Both the position numbers and the translations under genes were made by a program. Below are positions 1-12,994 of a stretch of DNA of 64,000 bases, piece by piece. The stretch comes from Spisula solida (taxonomy: Eukaryota > Mollusca > Bivalvia > Venerida > Mactridae), in the NCBI GenBank assembly GCA_947247005.1, contig OX365947.1:6057030-6121029 (forward strand), written 5' to 3'. Below the pieces are notes generated by a model that saw only the letters and a program-made list of their open reading frames with translations, made no database searches and was not told where the DNA came from. Within the stretch, counting starts at the first letter, position 1; the number at the start of each line of letters is the position of its first letter.

Positions 1-633
1 ATATTTTTAGTTACGCTAGCGTAAATGCTTTTGATAAAACCAGGTCTAGAGAGTATATAGGATACAGTATGGCTGCTTCTTTATCTAGCTCATAAATTTA
101 TTTATTTCTAACTAAGTCCATTTTATAACTTAATGCCTATATCTATCTCTCCTGATGAACAAACACTTCTATATACATAGCACAATTCAGTTAGAGCAGT
201 CTTTTTAATCCGCTTTATCCGTGTTATTGTCACAGTGTGTATTCATGGTCATCTATACTATATGGTACACGCCCGATTGCACACAGATTTCTACACAGAT
301 AAACTGTTTAAAACATTTCCAATTAACTCCTTTATTTAATTATTTTTTTCCATAATAAAGTTACTGTTATCCACACAAATACTTTTAAACTACTGCATGT
401 CGAATTTAAGGATTGACGCAGCCCTAAAAAGTTGTTTAAACACCCAAAATTACAGGAGCTGTTAAACCTGTGTATTACACCTGTACACTTGAAATTGAAA
501 TTTTCATCTAGCTCATAAATTAGTTTACTTTACATATCTGTATTCTTTTTATCATATCTCTCTTTAGTCTTCTGGTTACCTAACAAGACGCACAATTTAA
601 CGGGAAAACGTTGTTCTGGATTCATTGGATTCA
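1..633. other. intergenic, no gene seen
   Basis: This AT-rich DNA has no reading frame of note. A short phrase, CTAGCTCATAAATT, recurs near 87 and 510, which suggests old repeat debris. I see nothing else that can be supported. Confidence 0.5.
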
Positions 634-1308
634 AAAAGATTACATTAAGTCAGACAGGGAAGGCAGCACTCAACTTAACCAGCCGAGCACAGAAAACATT
701 AAAAACACACAAAGCACAATGCCCAACCAAACAAGCGCAGATCCGCCCAAGTCCAAGCTGTCGAAGAGTATAATAAATTATAACTAGCTGAATGACCCAG
801 TAGAAAATATTCAGCAAACAAAAGGCAGAATGCCTACGCTGAATGACCTAGTTACAACAGTAAAACTGCTGAACTACATAGAGCCTTCAAAAGCTCTATT
901 TACCGTGATGACCAGAAATGGCGTCGTTAACATCATACAGTTCCCCACAAAAACGTCAATATACCTAAAGACCAGTTTGACAGTGTAATGTCGTTCGTAA
1001 ATGGTAAACAAACTCGTAGTTCTACCGAATATGGACGTTATTATAGCTGGATCAAGCTTACCTGACATTGTCATAGCAATATAATTTATCGGTTTTATTG
1101 AGCAATATTAGTTTATCATTATATGTAATGAATAGGTGAAATACGGAACTACAATTGTAGTCAATTTCATAAAACACATCAGGAAATTGAAATATCACAA
1201 CCCTTGTCCAGAAACTTCCCGAAAACCCCTGGTACACGTACATTCATTTAGCAACAGCATTGTTAGCTGTAAAGTAGTACATTGGCGAAAAAGTTACTCC
1301 TCTTGTAG

Positions 1309-1500
1309 TACATTAACACAAACAATACATAAACATTAACACAAACAGTACATAAACATTAACACAAACAATACATAAACATTAACACAAACAATACATA
1401 AACATTAACACAAACAATACATAAACATTAACACAAATTATACATAAACATTAACACAAACAATGCATAAACATTAACACAAACAGTACACAAACGTGTA
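1309..1500. repeat. 23-bp minisatellite
   Basis: About eight tandem copies of a 23-bp unit containing ACATAAACATTAACAC, nearly free of G on this strand. It lies inside the 4-kb inverted-repeat element. Confidence 0.9.
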
Positions 1501-1559
1501 CTGAAATTAACATAAACAATAACAAGCCACCCATAAACATTTACACAAGAAATACATAA

Positions 1560-1790
1560 ACATTAGCACAATTACACATACATAAACACAATTACACATA
1601 TACATTAGAATAATTACACATACATAAACACAATTACACATATACATTAGAACAATTACACATATACATTAACACAATTACACATATACATTAACACAAT
1701 AACACATATACATTAGAACAATTACACATATACATTAACACAATTACACATATACATTAACACAATTACACATATACATTAACACTATCC
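1560..1790. repeat. 22-bp minisatellite
   Basis: Tandem copies of a 22-bp unit (ATTACACATATACATTAACA plus CA) with alternating AACACA and GAACA variants. The sequence resembles the preceding 23-bp array, so the two may share an origin. Confidence 0.85.
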
Positions 1791-1800
1791 ACAAACATCA

Positions 1801-3477
1801 AAACAATATAGAAATGTTACCAGACATGTGGTTAAAGAACAAAACCAATGTTTTACATACGACCCCTGGCATACGTATTGTGGTCGTAACTGTTACCATT
1901 ACTTGATACAATTCAATTGGCCCGTTCCAGTTATACAGGGTGTTATGTTTTCAATTATCATGTACATATAGCGAGGGGTCATACAGGTCATTTTCAAAAT
2001 GTTGCACCCATTCAAGGTGTCAATATCGTTTAGTTTGCTCCACAAACTTCATACAATGTCAGTAGATATATCCATTTCACTCATATTCTTCCAAATTGAC
2101 CCTTTCTGATCTTATTCTTTGACAACAACCAAGTCGACTAGTAAACACTTTATTCCTTAGATCTGTGTCAGTAGATTCAAATTGGAAACATTGCGTACAA
2201 TAGCTACACGTCTTGTCTGTAATAACCGGCTTTGTTCTAAAACAGAACAGAGAACTGTGATAATTTGGTGAACAATGCCACATGGATTGTATTTCTAACC
2301 ATGATAAGTTTTTGCCGGGTGTAACCGATAAACGAGAATGATTGAAAGATCAGTTTAAGACCTTACATTGAAGATAATATTGACGAAAACACATAGAAGG
2401 TCATAAAGAAATGACTTCCTATTATACTAGTTTGTTTAAGATAATAGCTAAACAGGTAATTACTGTTAAGCATAAAGCTAACACAACCAACGCTTTGTTT
2501 GAAGTTGCAAATAACGGGAAAGGGGGCACATTTAAAGTTAGCAATGAACTAGTGTGTCCTATTTAAATGTCATTGGACACGATTTAGGATATTTTTGTGT
2601 GGGTAAGGAAGTATACATTTACATAACCATACAATGTTGTTCCCAACACCGATACGAAATAAAACACGACCCTGTCTAAACCGAACAGGTCTCCCTTGGA
2701 ATGCCGATCAATGGGAACAGTTTGCTGATTTCGACGAAAACGTTCGTGTAGAGCTTTAAAGAATCCTAAGTGAGGTGTATTCGAAGAGAAATATGCCATT
2801 ACAAACTTGTCATTGTTGCTCAGTGAATCATGGTAATCAATTACGACAACGTCCGTTTCATAACTAGATCATGAATCATAATTCTATGTCACGTCTTCCT
2901 GTATTGGGAATATGATTTACGACATCCACTTCAATACAATCCCATTCATTAATTAGAATAAAAAGCGACTGGCATGCCTTTATTTCATTTAAGATTTTTA
3001 GTAACTTAAGCATAAAACTGCCATACTTATCAATTCAGCGTTCAGTACTTGGTGTTTGGGGATCACTTAATCCACCAGTATGAAGTATACGGCACTCCTG
3101 ATCATCATTCATGACATTTTCAGTTTCATTCACATCCTGGATATTAAATTACGGATATTCAAATTGGTCCTGTGAGTTGTTGAATTACATGGTAATCAAG
3201 GACCATTTGTCATATGATGTTTGGCATTCTCTTACAGTTCTAAAATATAACTGCCATAAAACGACTTTCCCTTTTTACGGCATCCAAGTTAGGAAGTTGT
3301 CGTCAAAGGATTTATTGTTCTGGAATTAACACGGTATATTTCTAAGAAAGAGTAAGGGAAATGTAATCCTAGGTTTGGTAAAGATCGAGGTTGGGTTTGC
3401 TGAAATCGAACCTTTCAACGTTTTAATACTGTTACTTAACTTTTGAGACTAAAGGCTGCTAAAACTATATACAATGT
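1801..3477. other. interior of inverted-repeat element, no clear gene
   Basis: Two minus-strand frames stand out slightly. One at 2077-2283 encodes a Cys-containing stretch (TCSYCTQC) and one at 2584-2799 encodes an FGLDRVVFYF stretch. They are short, lack supporting domains and could be remnants of the element's own protein or chance. Nothing else is visible. Confidence 0.3.
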
Positions 3478-3774
3478 AGTTCAGCAGTTTTACTGTTTAA
3501 CTTGGTCATTCAGCGTAGGCTTTCTGCCTTTTGTTTGCTGAAGCTTTTCTATTCAGCTTTTAAACAATGAGGCAAGGGGAGTTTAAGTTTTTTGGTCGGT
3601 AGTGTGTTGGGAACTTCTTCGTTTTAAGATTTCTTACAGCTAAAGCGGGGCATTATAGTCCTTTTGCTGTGGAAGCTGGGTCATTCAGCTAGTTATAATT
3701 TATTGTACTTTTCGATAGCTTGGACTTGGGCTTGGACTTGGGGTTATGTGCTTGTGTTATGTGTTTTATGTTTC

Positions 3775-4625
3775 CTGTGCTAGGTTGGTTCAGTTGGGCA
3801 TTGTGTCTTTATGTGTTTTATGTTTCCTGTGCTAGGTTGGTTCAGTTGGGCATTGTGTCTTTATGTGTTTTATGTTTCCTGTGCTAGGTTGGTTCAGTTG
3901 GGCATTGTGTCTTTATGTGTTTTATGTTTCCTGTGCTAGGTTGGTTCAGTTGGGCATTGTGTCTTTATGTGTTTTATGTTTCCTGTGCTAGGTTGGTTCA
4001 GTTGGGCATTGTGCTTTGTGTGTTTTAATGTTTTCTGTGCTAGGTTGGTTCAGTTGGGCATTGTGCTTTGTGTGTTTTAATGTTTTCTGTGCTAGGTTGG
4101 TTCAGTTGGGCATTGTGTCTTTATGTGTTTTATGTTTCCTGTGCTAGGTTGGTTCAGTTGGGCATTGTGCTTTGTGTGTTTTAATGTTTTCTGTGCTAGG
4201 TTGGTTCAGTTGGGCATTGTGCTTTGTGTGTTTTAATGTTTTCTGTGCTAGGTTGGTTCAGTTGGGCATTGTGCTTTGTGTGTTTTAATGTTTTCTGTGC
4301 TAGGTTGGTTCAGTTGGGCATTGTGCTTTGTGTGTTTTAATGTTTTCTGTGCTAGGTTGGTTCAGTTGGGCATTGTGCTTTGTGTGTTTTAATGTTTTCT
4401 GTGCTAGGTTGGTTCAGTTGGGCATTGTGCTTTGTGTGTTTTAATGTTTTCTGTGTTAGGTTGGTTCAGTTGGGCATTGTGTCTTTATGTGTTTTATGTT
4501 TCCTGTGCTAGGTTGGTTCAGTTGGGCATTGTGTCTTTATGTGATTTATGTTTCCTGTGCTCGGTTAGTTCAGTTGGGCATTGTGCTTTGTGTGTTTTAA
4601 TGTTTTCTGTGCTCGGCTGGTTAAG
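3775..4625. repeat. 52-bp minisatellite with two interspersed subtypes
   Basis: About 16 tandem copies of a 52-bp unit containing TAGGTTGGTTCAGTTGGGCA. Subtype A ends in GTCTTTATGTGTTTTATG and subtype B in GCTTTGTGTGTTTTAATG. A and B are interspersed, for example a run of A, then B B A, then a run of B. The final copy carries CTCGGCTGGTTAAG, the same variant as the single copy in the opposite arm near 680-700. Confidence 0.95.
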
Positions 4626-4672
4626 TTGAGTGCTGCCTTCCCTGTCTGACTTAATATAATCTTTTTGAGATA

Positions 4673-6190
4673 AGGAAAGTCGCCGTATTGTGGTTGGGCA
4701 TTTCCATGTTGATGTTGTCATAAAATACACCAATAAATTAACAACCAAGCAAAGTATATGGAGTTTGTTCACTTGCACACAAATATGAAATCTTTCACCA
4801 AGCATACCACCAAATACATTTACTTTTTGAACTATTGCGAAAAATGATCTGTCCTGGAAAGTCTATTGGTTTTAAATTGTGTGTGCCAATTTTGCGTTTG
4901 GTGTTAGTTTTTTTATATTGAATAAAAGTATTTAGCAATGCCTTAATTCCAAAACTACTCACGTGAATAAATGATTCTTACTTATTGTACCTAAATATCA
5001 GTAAAATATGTTCGTTGTGTAAAATACGTTAAAATTTGTGGCCGACACCATAAAAAAGCATGGCGCAAATTGTTTGTAAAAGTTTGTAGCTTGGAATGGT
5101 GCTCGTAGACAAAACATCAAACGTGAAATTTCATTTCTTGTCAATATAGTCCAATCTATTGAAGATTAACACTGATCCAGTATGACTTATGTTGGTGTTC
5201 ATTACATTTAAGCGCATGAATGTCAATCGTGTGCAAATACTAGTAAAAGTCGTGTCAAAGTTTTTAGCACATAAAATGAAATAATCACATTTTTAGTGTT
5301 TATTGTTCTTCATTCAATCTCAATATTGAAACCAAAATCAGTATTGAGACCAGTTTTCAAAGTTTACTATCGATAGTTTAACTATGTCCTGGTTTCGCAA
5401 CTTACATACTTTAACTTCCGAAAAATAAAACCAATCAAATGCAATTGTTCCACTCTTTAATTTTTATTAAAATTTGGATTTAGTGCAACAAGGAAATGAT
5501 TTTTGCTTACGGGTGCTTGAATTCAATTAATATGATTTCTGGCCGGCGATAAACAGACGGTACATATTAAGGTCTTCAAACTAGGTCACATGTTTTGATG
5601 GTTATGGTTTTTATGCGTAGATATTCAAGATTAGATAGTGACATTTGAAATACACGTTCGAACTTATAAAGGCCAATTTAGTTGTTTGTACCATAAATAG
5701 GTATTTTATTAGCTTTAGAATGGCAGTAAAGAACGGATTTTATTCGTTTTCTCAAATATTTACCATCCAATGAAATCAGAAATGTAATGCGTATACATAG
5801 ATTAATAACAAAGACGAATTGTCAACTATTGAATGTAAATACAGCGACTGAAAGGTCGCTCGATCAAATATCGCTGACACTGCAATTAATTGTTTTTGAG
5901 CTCGATCCACTGTAGTACTTACGTACCGCCACATGTGACAGGATAGGTTTTGTTTTCCCGTTAAATTTATTCTATTTCTAACAATTCAGAAACAATAAGT
6001 GTTTTATATCTTAAACAGGTGCAAGATGGCAAGCCATTTTCCCTTTCATCGGTTTATTAGATTGCTTACTTTAAACAATGACTAGTTTATTATGTAAATA
6101 TTGATCTAAATCAAGGTCGCATATTGAACAATACGGTTACTCATTCCTTGAAAGACCCGAATTGTCTTAGTTAACCTCATTAAATAGTAA
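4673..6190. other. intergenic, nothing recognised
   Basis: No reading frame above background, no tandem array and no clear inverted repeat was found by eye. Confidence 0.45.
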
Positions 6191-6214
6191 AATCACAATT
6201 ACATCCATTGCAGG

Positions 6215-6440
6215 TTGATCCGGTTTTTAGACCTGAAACTAGATCATTCAGCTTTTTATAGCTGAAACTAGGTCTTTCAGGTTTTAGACAGCTGCGACTT
6301 GAACGTTCGACGTTATGACAGCTGAAACTTGGACTTTCAGCGATTAAGTTAATTTTTTCGTGGTTTGTGTTGTTTTTATCTTTTCTTAGCTGTGCTGTTT
6401 AAGTGAGTGTTGCCTTTAATTTGTACTTTCTTTTTGGGAC
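6215..6440. repeat. degenerate AGCTGAAACT-type repeat
   Basis: AGCTGAAACT-like phrases followed by GGTCTTTCAG or GGACTTTCAG recur here, and the TGTGCTGTTTAAGTGAGTGTTGCC tail echoes the right end of the 634-4672 element. It is probably a diverged relative of that element's arm. Confidence 0.4.
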
Positions 6441-6714
6441 ATCCATCCCGCTAACTAGAGGGTGAAATCACAGAGAGTGATGCACACATTTCACACTATA
6501 TTAAATAGCATATATAAAAAAAACACGTGATCTGGACAGATTTTAGGGTCATTTTATTGCTTAAGATGCATTGGCCATTTAACTTATTTGTCAGTCTGTT
6601 ATATATTTACTTGGTATTTCATCATGTAGTGGTATAACACTGTTACTCAAAGTTGGTGCAAGCTAAGTAGTTGACCTTTCCTCTCACCTTAAATGGTAAA
6701 TAAATTATGCTGAA

Positions 6715-6960
6715 TGCCTCACCCATGTGGGAGCGATAGTCGAAATAGGTGCGGGCTTTAGGACCTCAGGTCCCAGGTTCAATCCTCATATGTGTCACTG
6801 TTTAATGTATCTAAACATTTCCCCAAGTATATGAATAGGTACTAAGTAGTTCAAGAAGCCACTGTTATGTGGCTGCAACCAGGCCGAATATCAAGCCGAC
6901 TTGAGACTCAATGAACGGGGTTGAATGTAATCGTCTTAACAGACGGTGCAATGTCTGAAA
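6715..6960 (+). mobile_element. tRNA-derived SINE (candidate)
   Basis: A tRNA-like head contains a B-box match, GGTTCAATCC, at 6776-6785. It follows a GCGGGCTTTAGGACCTCAGG stretch where the anticodon and variable region would lie. No clean acceptor stem can be drawn, so a functional tRNA is unlikely. The tail may run to about 6960. Confidence 0.45.
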
Positions 6961-7237
6961 GTTGAATCTGAATTTGTACTTTTTACCCACTCTCGTTATC
7001 TTGTACAATGTAGGTTAGTGTTTAAACGTTCATCATTTACCACTTCAAAGGTAATTTTACATCTTACCTAATCATGTTATGATTTCGGTTGCTGTACTCC
7101 ATTTGACTATATTAGAACAGTTATATATCGGCATATGTACCGACAATCAATCAAAGCACACAGTTTCTAATTCACGCATTGTTACTTGTAACGTTTTCAA
7201 AAACTCTAATATTGGGAATAATGTAGTAATGACAGAA

Positions 7238-7490
7238 ACAGCGCGGCCGTGTTCCAGTGGTTGGTGCACTAGATTTATAACACGGACATCCGGGTTTAAT
7301 TCCCGGTCACGACTGGTACTGCACTCTCATTAAAGGTTGTTTAACAACCTTGTCAATTTTCTACCACATGTGGAGAAGTTCCTTTAGTATGGGTTAGTAA
7401 GTGATGGTTAAGATGCCGTACAGCCAGGTTAACTGGCTAGGTGAATTGGTAGCCGTATCTAACAGAAAAAATGGTGAGAAACGTCGTTTA
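7238..7490 (+). mobile_element. tRNA-derived SINE (candidate)
   Basis: The head begins near GCGCGGCCGTGTTCCAGTGG. It has an A-box-like CAGTGGTTGGTGCAC and a strong B box with flanking stem, CGGGTTTAATTCCCG at 7291-7305. This fits a RNA polymerase III promoter in a tRNA-derived SINE followed by an unrelated body (CACATGTGGAGAAGTTCC). The 84-residue frame that crosses it is a by-product. Confidence 0.6.
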
Positions 7491-9090
7491 ACACATTGAC
7501 AAATAAACACAAACAGTGGTTCAATCAACTAGGGAAGGTGCAGCAACAGTTAATTTCTTGCAACTGAATATCACCAGTATTAACTAAAGTCTTGTTGTTC
7601 TGAAGGCAACTTACGACTGATTCACATGTGGAGGAAATGACCGTAGCCAATAGCAATCACGAACTTACTGACGCTAGTATTATCGATAGAGTAGAAGGAG
7701 GGTCAGTTATAACATGGGTAGTAGTGTATGCTATTTAGAAGTTTATACTGAATAAAAAAATAAAAACAAAAAAGTATCCTTTGGAAAACTAAGGTTTCCA
7801 TTCACACCACATTTCGTTGGCTTAGAATAAGAAGGTTGTAAGTACGAAATCAATATTTTGAGAAATCAAGAAAAAATGTCTGAAAACTACTCTTTATTTA
7901 TGGAAAATAGTTTGGTCAACATGACCAGTTCCGATGTTCACGATATATGCTCATAACAAGAGCCTCGTGATGCAAATTTCGTAAGTAGCACTTACGACCT
8001 TCTAATTCTCAGCCAGCGATTTAAAGGTTTTCGTTATTTAAAAGGATTGCCACCAACAGAGTCAGATTGGTGGAATTTATCAATAACCTATGCATCAAAA
8101 TGCATTAGACATTTTTGACATCAAAATTGATTTCATTAACAAAAGTGAATGTATTGATGTATATAGCCCCCAAAAAGTTCAAAATAATCAGATTGTTTTA
8201 ACAACGCATAATGGTGTTTGAACAAAGTCAGTTATTCCCCTTTGTGTTGAGTATTTCAGGATTGCTTTCACTTGGATTCTTTAACAGTGTCGGTAGATAA
8301 AGAGCTACAATGATTATACTTACCAAATCAACACATGAAAAGTCGATACTTTTTTATTTTGAGTATCAAAGTATTCCGGCAGGTTTTCGTAGCAGAGATA
8401 TCAAATGCAAGCCATAAAATAGGAGGAAGAGCATTCACATTCATATACTTTAAATGATTTCAATCAGTAAGATGGTATCAACATTTAATTGTCTAGTATA
8501 TAACTACAATTATTACATATTGTGTTTAGACTTCCTGGTGACATTTGGAGAGGCGGGGCGTCGGAATACGAGTTAGATTGATTGAAAACAGGTTCAATTG
8601 TTTTACACCGTCAGTTAGCGTAGTGTTACTTCCTTATTGTTGATTAAATGTTGCCTATGTTTGTTAAATAACGTTTCTTGTTAATGAGACGATTCAACAA
8701 GTGTTTACATTTTGTTTTTGTGTGTTTGAACTTTATGCGCTAACATCTCATCAAAGCGAAATTCTACCTCACTAAAACATCCGCGTGACAAGGACTATGA
8801 CACCATGTGTAACCAAAACACATCAAACGTGTCCGGGTTGCAAGCCGTATACTAGAAACAAATTACTTAAACGCGACGTTAGCGCAGCAGTGATTTTTGT
8901 ATCTTAAACGTTACTAGGGTTAATATACGGTACTGATGACTAAACGCAAAAACCAAACAATGTTAATAAAGTATCTAATCATTTCCTTAAATACTGCTGT
9001 ATGATTGGTTACCTTGAATTAATTAATCAAACATGTGGATTAGGTGTACCGTATATATAGGTACACTATGATGTGTTTATGGTGTATGAA
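7491..9090. other. intergenic, nothing recognised
   Basis: No open frame, array or paired inverted repeat was noticed in this stretch. Confidence 0.4.
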
Positions 9091-9099
9091 CACTACGGT

Positions 9100-9284
9100 G
9101 TGGAGGCGGCGACATCACTTGTATACGATACATAGAGGATCTTGCATGGGTGCTCATTAAATACGAGTTTTATTAAACGAGTGGACAAAATAATATGACA
9201 CGAGGCTATGCCGAGTGTCATATTGTTTTTGTCGACGAGTTTAATAAAACTCGTATGTAATGAGCACGAATGTAAGATTCTCTT
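9100..9284 (-). repeat. palindromic half of a dispersed repeat, copy 1
   Basis: Arms of about 50 bp (roughly 9151-9204 and 9213-9266) contain TGCTCATTA, ACGAGTTTTATTAAAC and their complements, giving a long hairpin. The unit is repeated in opposite orientation at 21540-21690. Reading frames on both strands here are shadows of the palindrome. Confidence 0.75.
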
Positions 9285-9550
9285 TATCACATAACCTAAG
9301 AGAACGCGCATTATTGTTCAAAATGATGATGTACGCTGTATAATTATGTTTTAGCCAAAATTAAGCGGTACAACGAACGCGACGTCATGGCGACGTTGGT
9401 GTTATCCTGACGTCATTGGTCAATCAATGCATGGATTGGCTTACGTCGCGTCAGGCTAATTTGAATATTTATTGCATACTCTGGGAGTGCCGAACGATAT
9501 TTACGGCACGGCTTTACGGCACTGCTGGACCGCGGGTTATGTGATAAAGG
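9285..9550 (-). mobile_element. ~265-bp MITE with 14-bp TIRs, copy 1
   Basis: The left end TTTATCACATAACC (from 9285) is the inverse of GGTTATGTGATAAA (ending about 9550). The interior carries a perfect CRE palindrome TGACGTCA at 9408-9415 and several other ACGTC motifs. A second copy in opposite orientation lies at about 21275-21535, also joined to the palindrome, so the two halves move or duplicate together. Confidence 0.65.
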
Positions 9551-9867
9551 GTGTTTCATAATATCTGACCCCATTACAAACGAAAGCCATGAGAACATAC
9601 TTGATCTCATCTGATGTTTTCATATACCAATGGAAAGCTAACGTTTGGGAGTTTTATTCAATATATAACATGACCATGTTACTATCAATGCAAACCAGAA
9701 ATTTAGATTCTTGCAAAAAGTCATTTTACGATAAATGTCAAACTGACGTCAAAATTGAATTTTCCGAAGTTCCGTTATTTATGTCATGTTGTTTTTTGTT
9801 GAGCGGGCTTTCATGCTTTGATCACATGCTTTAATCATACTCACCTGTTACTCTAAAGTCGCAGTGA

Positions 9868-10228
9868 TTAAAGTCACATTATCTCTCCCGAAACCTTTTC
9901 CCGATCATCCAGTAAATAGACTAAATACAAAGAATTAGGATATATTTCACAAATGACCTATAATGTCGAAATAGTTTGCCAAAAAACACATTTAGTAAAA
10001 TGTATGGATGACAAAATACTAATTTTGCAAGAGTTGCTCCCCTTAGACTTTAAAATATGCATTTACTGTTTACATTTCGTTATTTTGTTTACATACCAAC
10101 TGGAGGCTTTATTACGTTTTCTTCCATCTATCGGTGTTTTCCACCTTTGGGACTCAACCATTTTGCCGATAGGTTGCCAAGTTATTGCTTTTTGAAAATA
10201 GCTATTTAAGGCATAATGTGACTTTAAA
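9868..10228 (+). mobile_element. ~360-bp MITE, TTAAAGTCACATTAT termini, copy 1
   Basis: TTAAAGTCACATTAT near 9869 is inverted as ATAATGTGACTTTAA near 10213-10228. The interior (CCAACTGGAGGC, ATGGATGACAAAATAC) is shared in reverse orientation with 48890-49265. The 73-81 residue frames here are not conserved as protein between the copies. Confidence 0.6.
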
Positions 10229-10365
10229 GTAGCAACACATGAGATACTCACTGTGAGAAGTTTGACAACGACAATTAAGGGCACCAGAAAACATCAAAGA
10301 ACTACGCGTAATTATAAAATGCATTGATTACTAAATTAGGGAATCAATTGAACTGGCATAGTGCT

Positions 10366-10686
10366 AATACGAACTTACAAGTCCGCATGCGCTCGTTATG
10401 TACAGTACACACACGTTGAACTTATAAGTCCGTATGCGCTCGTTATGTACAGTACACACGTTGAACTTATAAGTCCGCATGCGCTCGTTATGTACAGTAC
10501 ACACGTTGAACTTATAAGTTCGCATGCGCTCGTTATGTACAGTACACACGTTGAACTTATAAGTTCGCATGCGCTCGTTATGTACAGTATACACGTTGAA
10601 CTTATAAGTCCGCATGCGCTGTTGAACTTATAAGTCCGCATGCGCTCGTTATGTACAGTATACACGTTGTACTTATAAGTCCGCTT
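10366..10686. repeat. 45-bp minisatellite
   Basis: About seven copies of a 45-bp unit containing TTATAAGTCCGCATGCGCTC and CGTTATGTACAGTACACAC. One copy is truncated (10606-10620). Because 45 is a multiple of three, several frames stay open on both strands; these are not genes. Confidence 0.95.
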
Positions 10687-10689
10687 CAA

Positions 10690-12130
10690 TTAATTATGAA
10701 TAAGTCTATGATTATATCTAAGACAAAATTTAACTAGTCTAAATCATTCAAATTAACAATTAAGCAATTTTAGTATTCAAATACGCATTAACTTTTGCAG
10801 ATATAAGATAATAGCATCACTAACGACACGAGTCGTGTAAAACAATGTTATCTCACCATGTCAATAGAAGAACCATTTATAACCATTGAATATGCACATT
10901 TAATATGTAAATAATCAGACTGCCACACCTTGCTGTCCAATATCTAGTTTATACAGAGCATGTACTTCTGTAATGAGTCATTCTTTATTATCCCAGTCAT
11001 ACGTTAACGTTAATAAAAATATGCTTGCCATGCAATTATTTGCAAAAAGTATCAAATGTCTGAAAACAAACTTTGTAAAGTGTGCAGTAACCCTGTTATA
11101 TAAAGTTGTCCCCTTCATTGAGGCATCCCTGATACTGACGCCTCACAACACTCCAAACACATCCAAAATTAGCTGTATAGTCCAGTTAGGATTTGTGACA
11201 GTGACGTTGTAGTTTTTGTGTACGCAAAAATCACAACCATTGTCTAAACAGGTAGAGCGAAGTTTAGTTTGCTAGTTTAGCATTGAAATTATAGTTGTTT
11301 GTACAGTATAAGCCTTTATAATTGGGTTTACACCGTTATAGTGGACTCGACCGCTGCGTCACTGGATTTTTATTCTTACTGGACTATAGTTTGATTTCTA
11401 TTTTGCTTTCACAAAAGTGAAGCCAGATGATAATCTCATCAAATACAACAACATTCTGACATTCTCGGCTTTTTTAAGATTACTGATTAAGGGCCTTGAA
11501 TAATAATAAAACTACTACAAACGTCTGGAATACAGTACAAAGATTATATGCATAGTTCTACAACCATGACAACAATAATAATAATAATAAAGACTTTATT
11601 TTACGAGGAAACTCATTTGACAATGAAATTAAATGGCAATCTTCCATGAGATCCACAACTGATGCTTTTATCAAAATAAGCATATTTTAAGTTCTCTTAA
11701 GTTATACAAACTGAATTGAACATTGCTGACTTATTAAGGCAAAAGCATTCCCAATCAAAGTCCCAGAATAATTAATCACTGTATGTTCTAGTAAGTACTT
11801 ATAATTTACGCATGAGTATCAGGTGTAAACAGTCTGAATATCTACAATGGTGGGTTTGGAAGTCGTGATTAATGTTTTGGAATGTGTCTTTAAAGGACGG
11901 TTATATGCTGTTCAATGTTTCTGAAGCATGTTCACGTGCAAACATTTTTAATTATAACAAAACGCCTTCAACCCATAAATTCTATAAATAGAACTTGTAA
12001 GAATTACTGGAATTTCTCAACGAATAAGTTCAAGATAGAAAGGTATGTATTACATGAAGAAAAGTATTAATTTAGCCAGTTTAATGGTTTATTTTCTAAT
12101 TCAGCTTCCACCTTAAATGGCGTGTATGAT
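10690..12130. other. intergenic, nothing recognised
   Basis: It contains a short ATA/ATAA microsatellite near 11574-11592 followed by AAGACTTTATTTTACGAGG, possibly a retroelement tail. No gene signal is seen. Confidence 0.4.
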
Positions 12131-12132
12131 TA

Positions 12133-12994
12133 CGTGGGACGTTCAAAAATAAACAGGACTGGAGCCCTCACGGCTACAGTTTTCAGTATTATACAAATAT
12201 TATTACATAATATGGAATCGGAATTCAATTGCAAAAATTCTATATCACTATCCCGTCCTCTCATAATAGTCCATTTTGAAAAATGACGACATTTGGACGT
12301 TAGGTAATGAAATAAACAGAAGTTGAACTCCAAGTGTAACAAATTCGTGATGCAAAAGTGACGTCACCAGAAAAAAGGGAAAAAGGACAAACACAAAGTT
12401 CTGTCAACAGCAAGATGAGTATGTCCTTTGAATCGTGTGAAAATGTCGTAACTACATTTTGGAATCAGTTCTGCAAGTCGTTTATCAGTTTTAAAATGGC
12501 ACAAATGCTTTAGTGGTTAGGCCTATTGTTCAGCTTTGAAAGACAGAGAAGTAATAGGAAATCATAAGAACGTTTGTGACGTCAGTTACCGAGACTTTTT
12601 CACAATACCGACGTTTCATGGTACGGATTCTCGCCTAGATATGCGATGTAAGATCCGGAAAAATACTTGCAATTATCACCAACGCATTACTTGTGCGGCT
12701 CAGTGTGGTACCGGAATGTAATCATCACCCTTATCACTATACCTTTCGTATTTCATAGCCCTATGCGAAGCACTAACGCCGTGTAAAATAGCGCGACGTC
12801 ATTTTGTGCGCCGGGTCAACGTTAGTGGCCTTGTTCAGTCACCTGTAACTCTCGGACCTCATATTTGTTTTAGTTCATATCCTTACAGTATGTAGAAAAA
12901 TGATTCCGATTTCTGATGGTATATAATTCGATTTATTTCGTTTAACCATGCAGGTTATGTGACAATAGTCCTGTTTATTTTCGAACGTCCCACG
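12133..12994. mobile_element. 862-bp non-autonomous element, TA target
   Basis: The TIRs are about 30 bp: CGTGGGACGTTCAAAAATAA at the left is matched inversely by TTATTTTCGAACGTCCCACG at the right with one mismatch. TA dinucleotides flank both ends (12131-12132, 12995-12996), as expected for the Tc1/mariner superfamily. No transposase frame is present. Two CRE palindromes (TGACGTCA at 12359-12366 and 12577-12584) lie inside. Confidence 0.75.

Larger units (their letters stand above)
634..4672. mobile_element. about 4-kb element bounded by ~250-bp inverted repeats
   Basis: The left arm (about 634-884) is the reverse complement of the right arm (about 3478-4672). Both contain a tract reading GACAGGGAAGGCAGCACTC or its complement, a CTTGGACTTGGGC tract and a TCATTCAGC tract. 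The right arm is longer only because one 52-bp module present once in the left arm is amplified about 16-fold. I could not identify a target-site duplication. The interior has short minus-strand frames (2077-2283, 2584-2799) that may be relics of a coding region, but no domain is recognisable. Class is unknown; it is probably a DNA transposon or foldback element. Confidence 0.55.

Noticed and set aside
2077..2799. Transposase or zinc-finger gene on the minus strand
   Set aside because: Only two short disconnected frames with a few cysteines; no catalytic motif can be pointed to.
7240..7310. Functional tRNA gene
   Set aside because: The B box is good, but no complete cloverleaf with acceptor stem could be drawn, and a SINE body follows.
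10361..10689. Three overlapping 83-97 residue frames
   Set aside because: Product of a 45-bp minisatellite, open on both strands.
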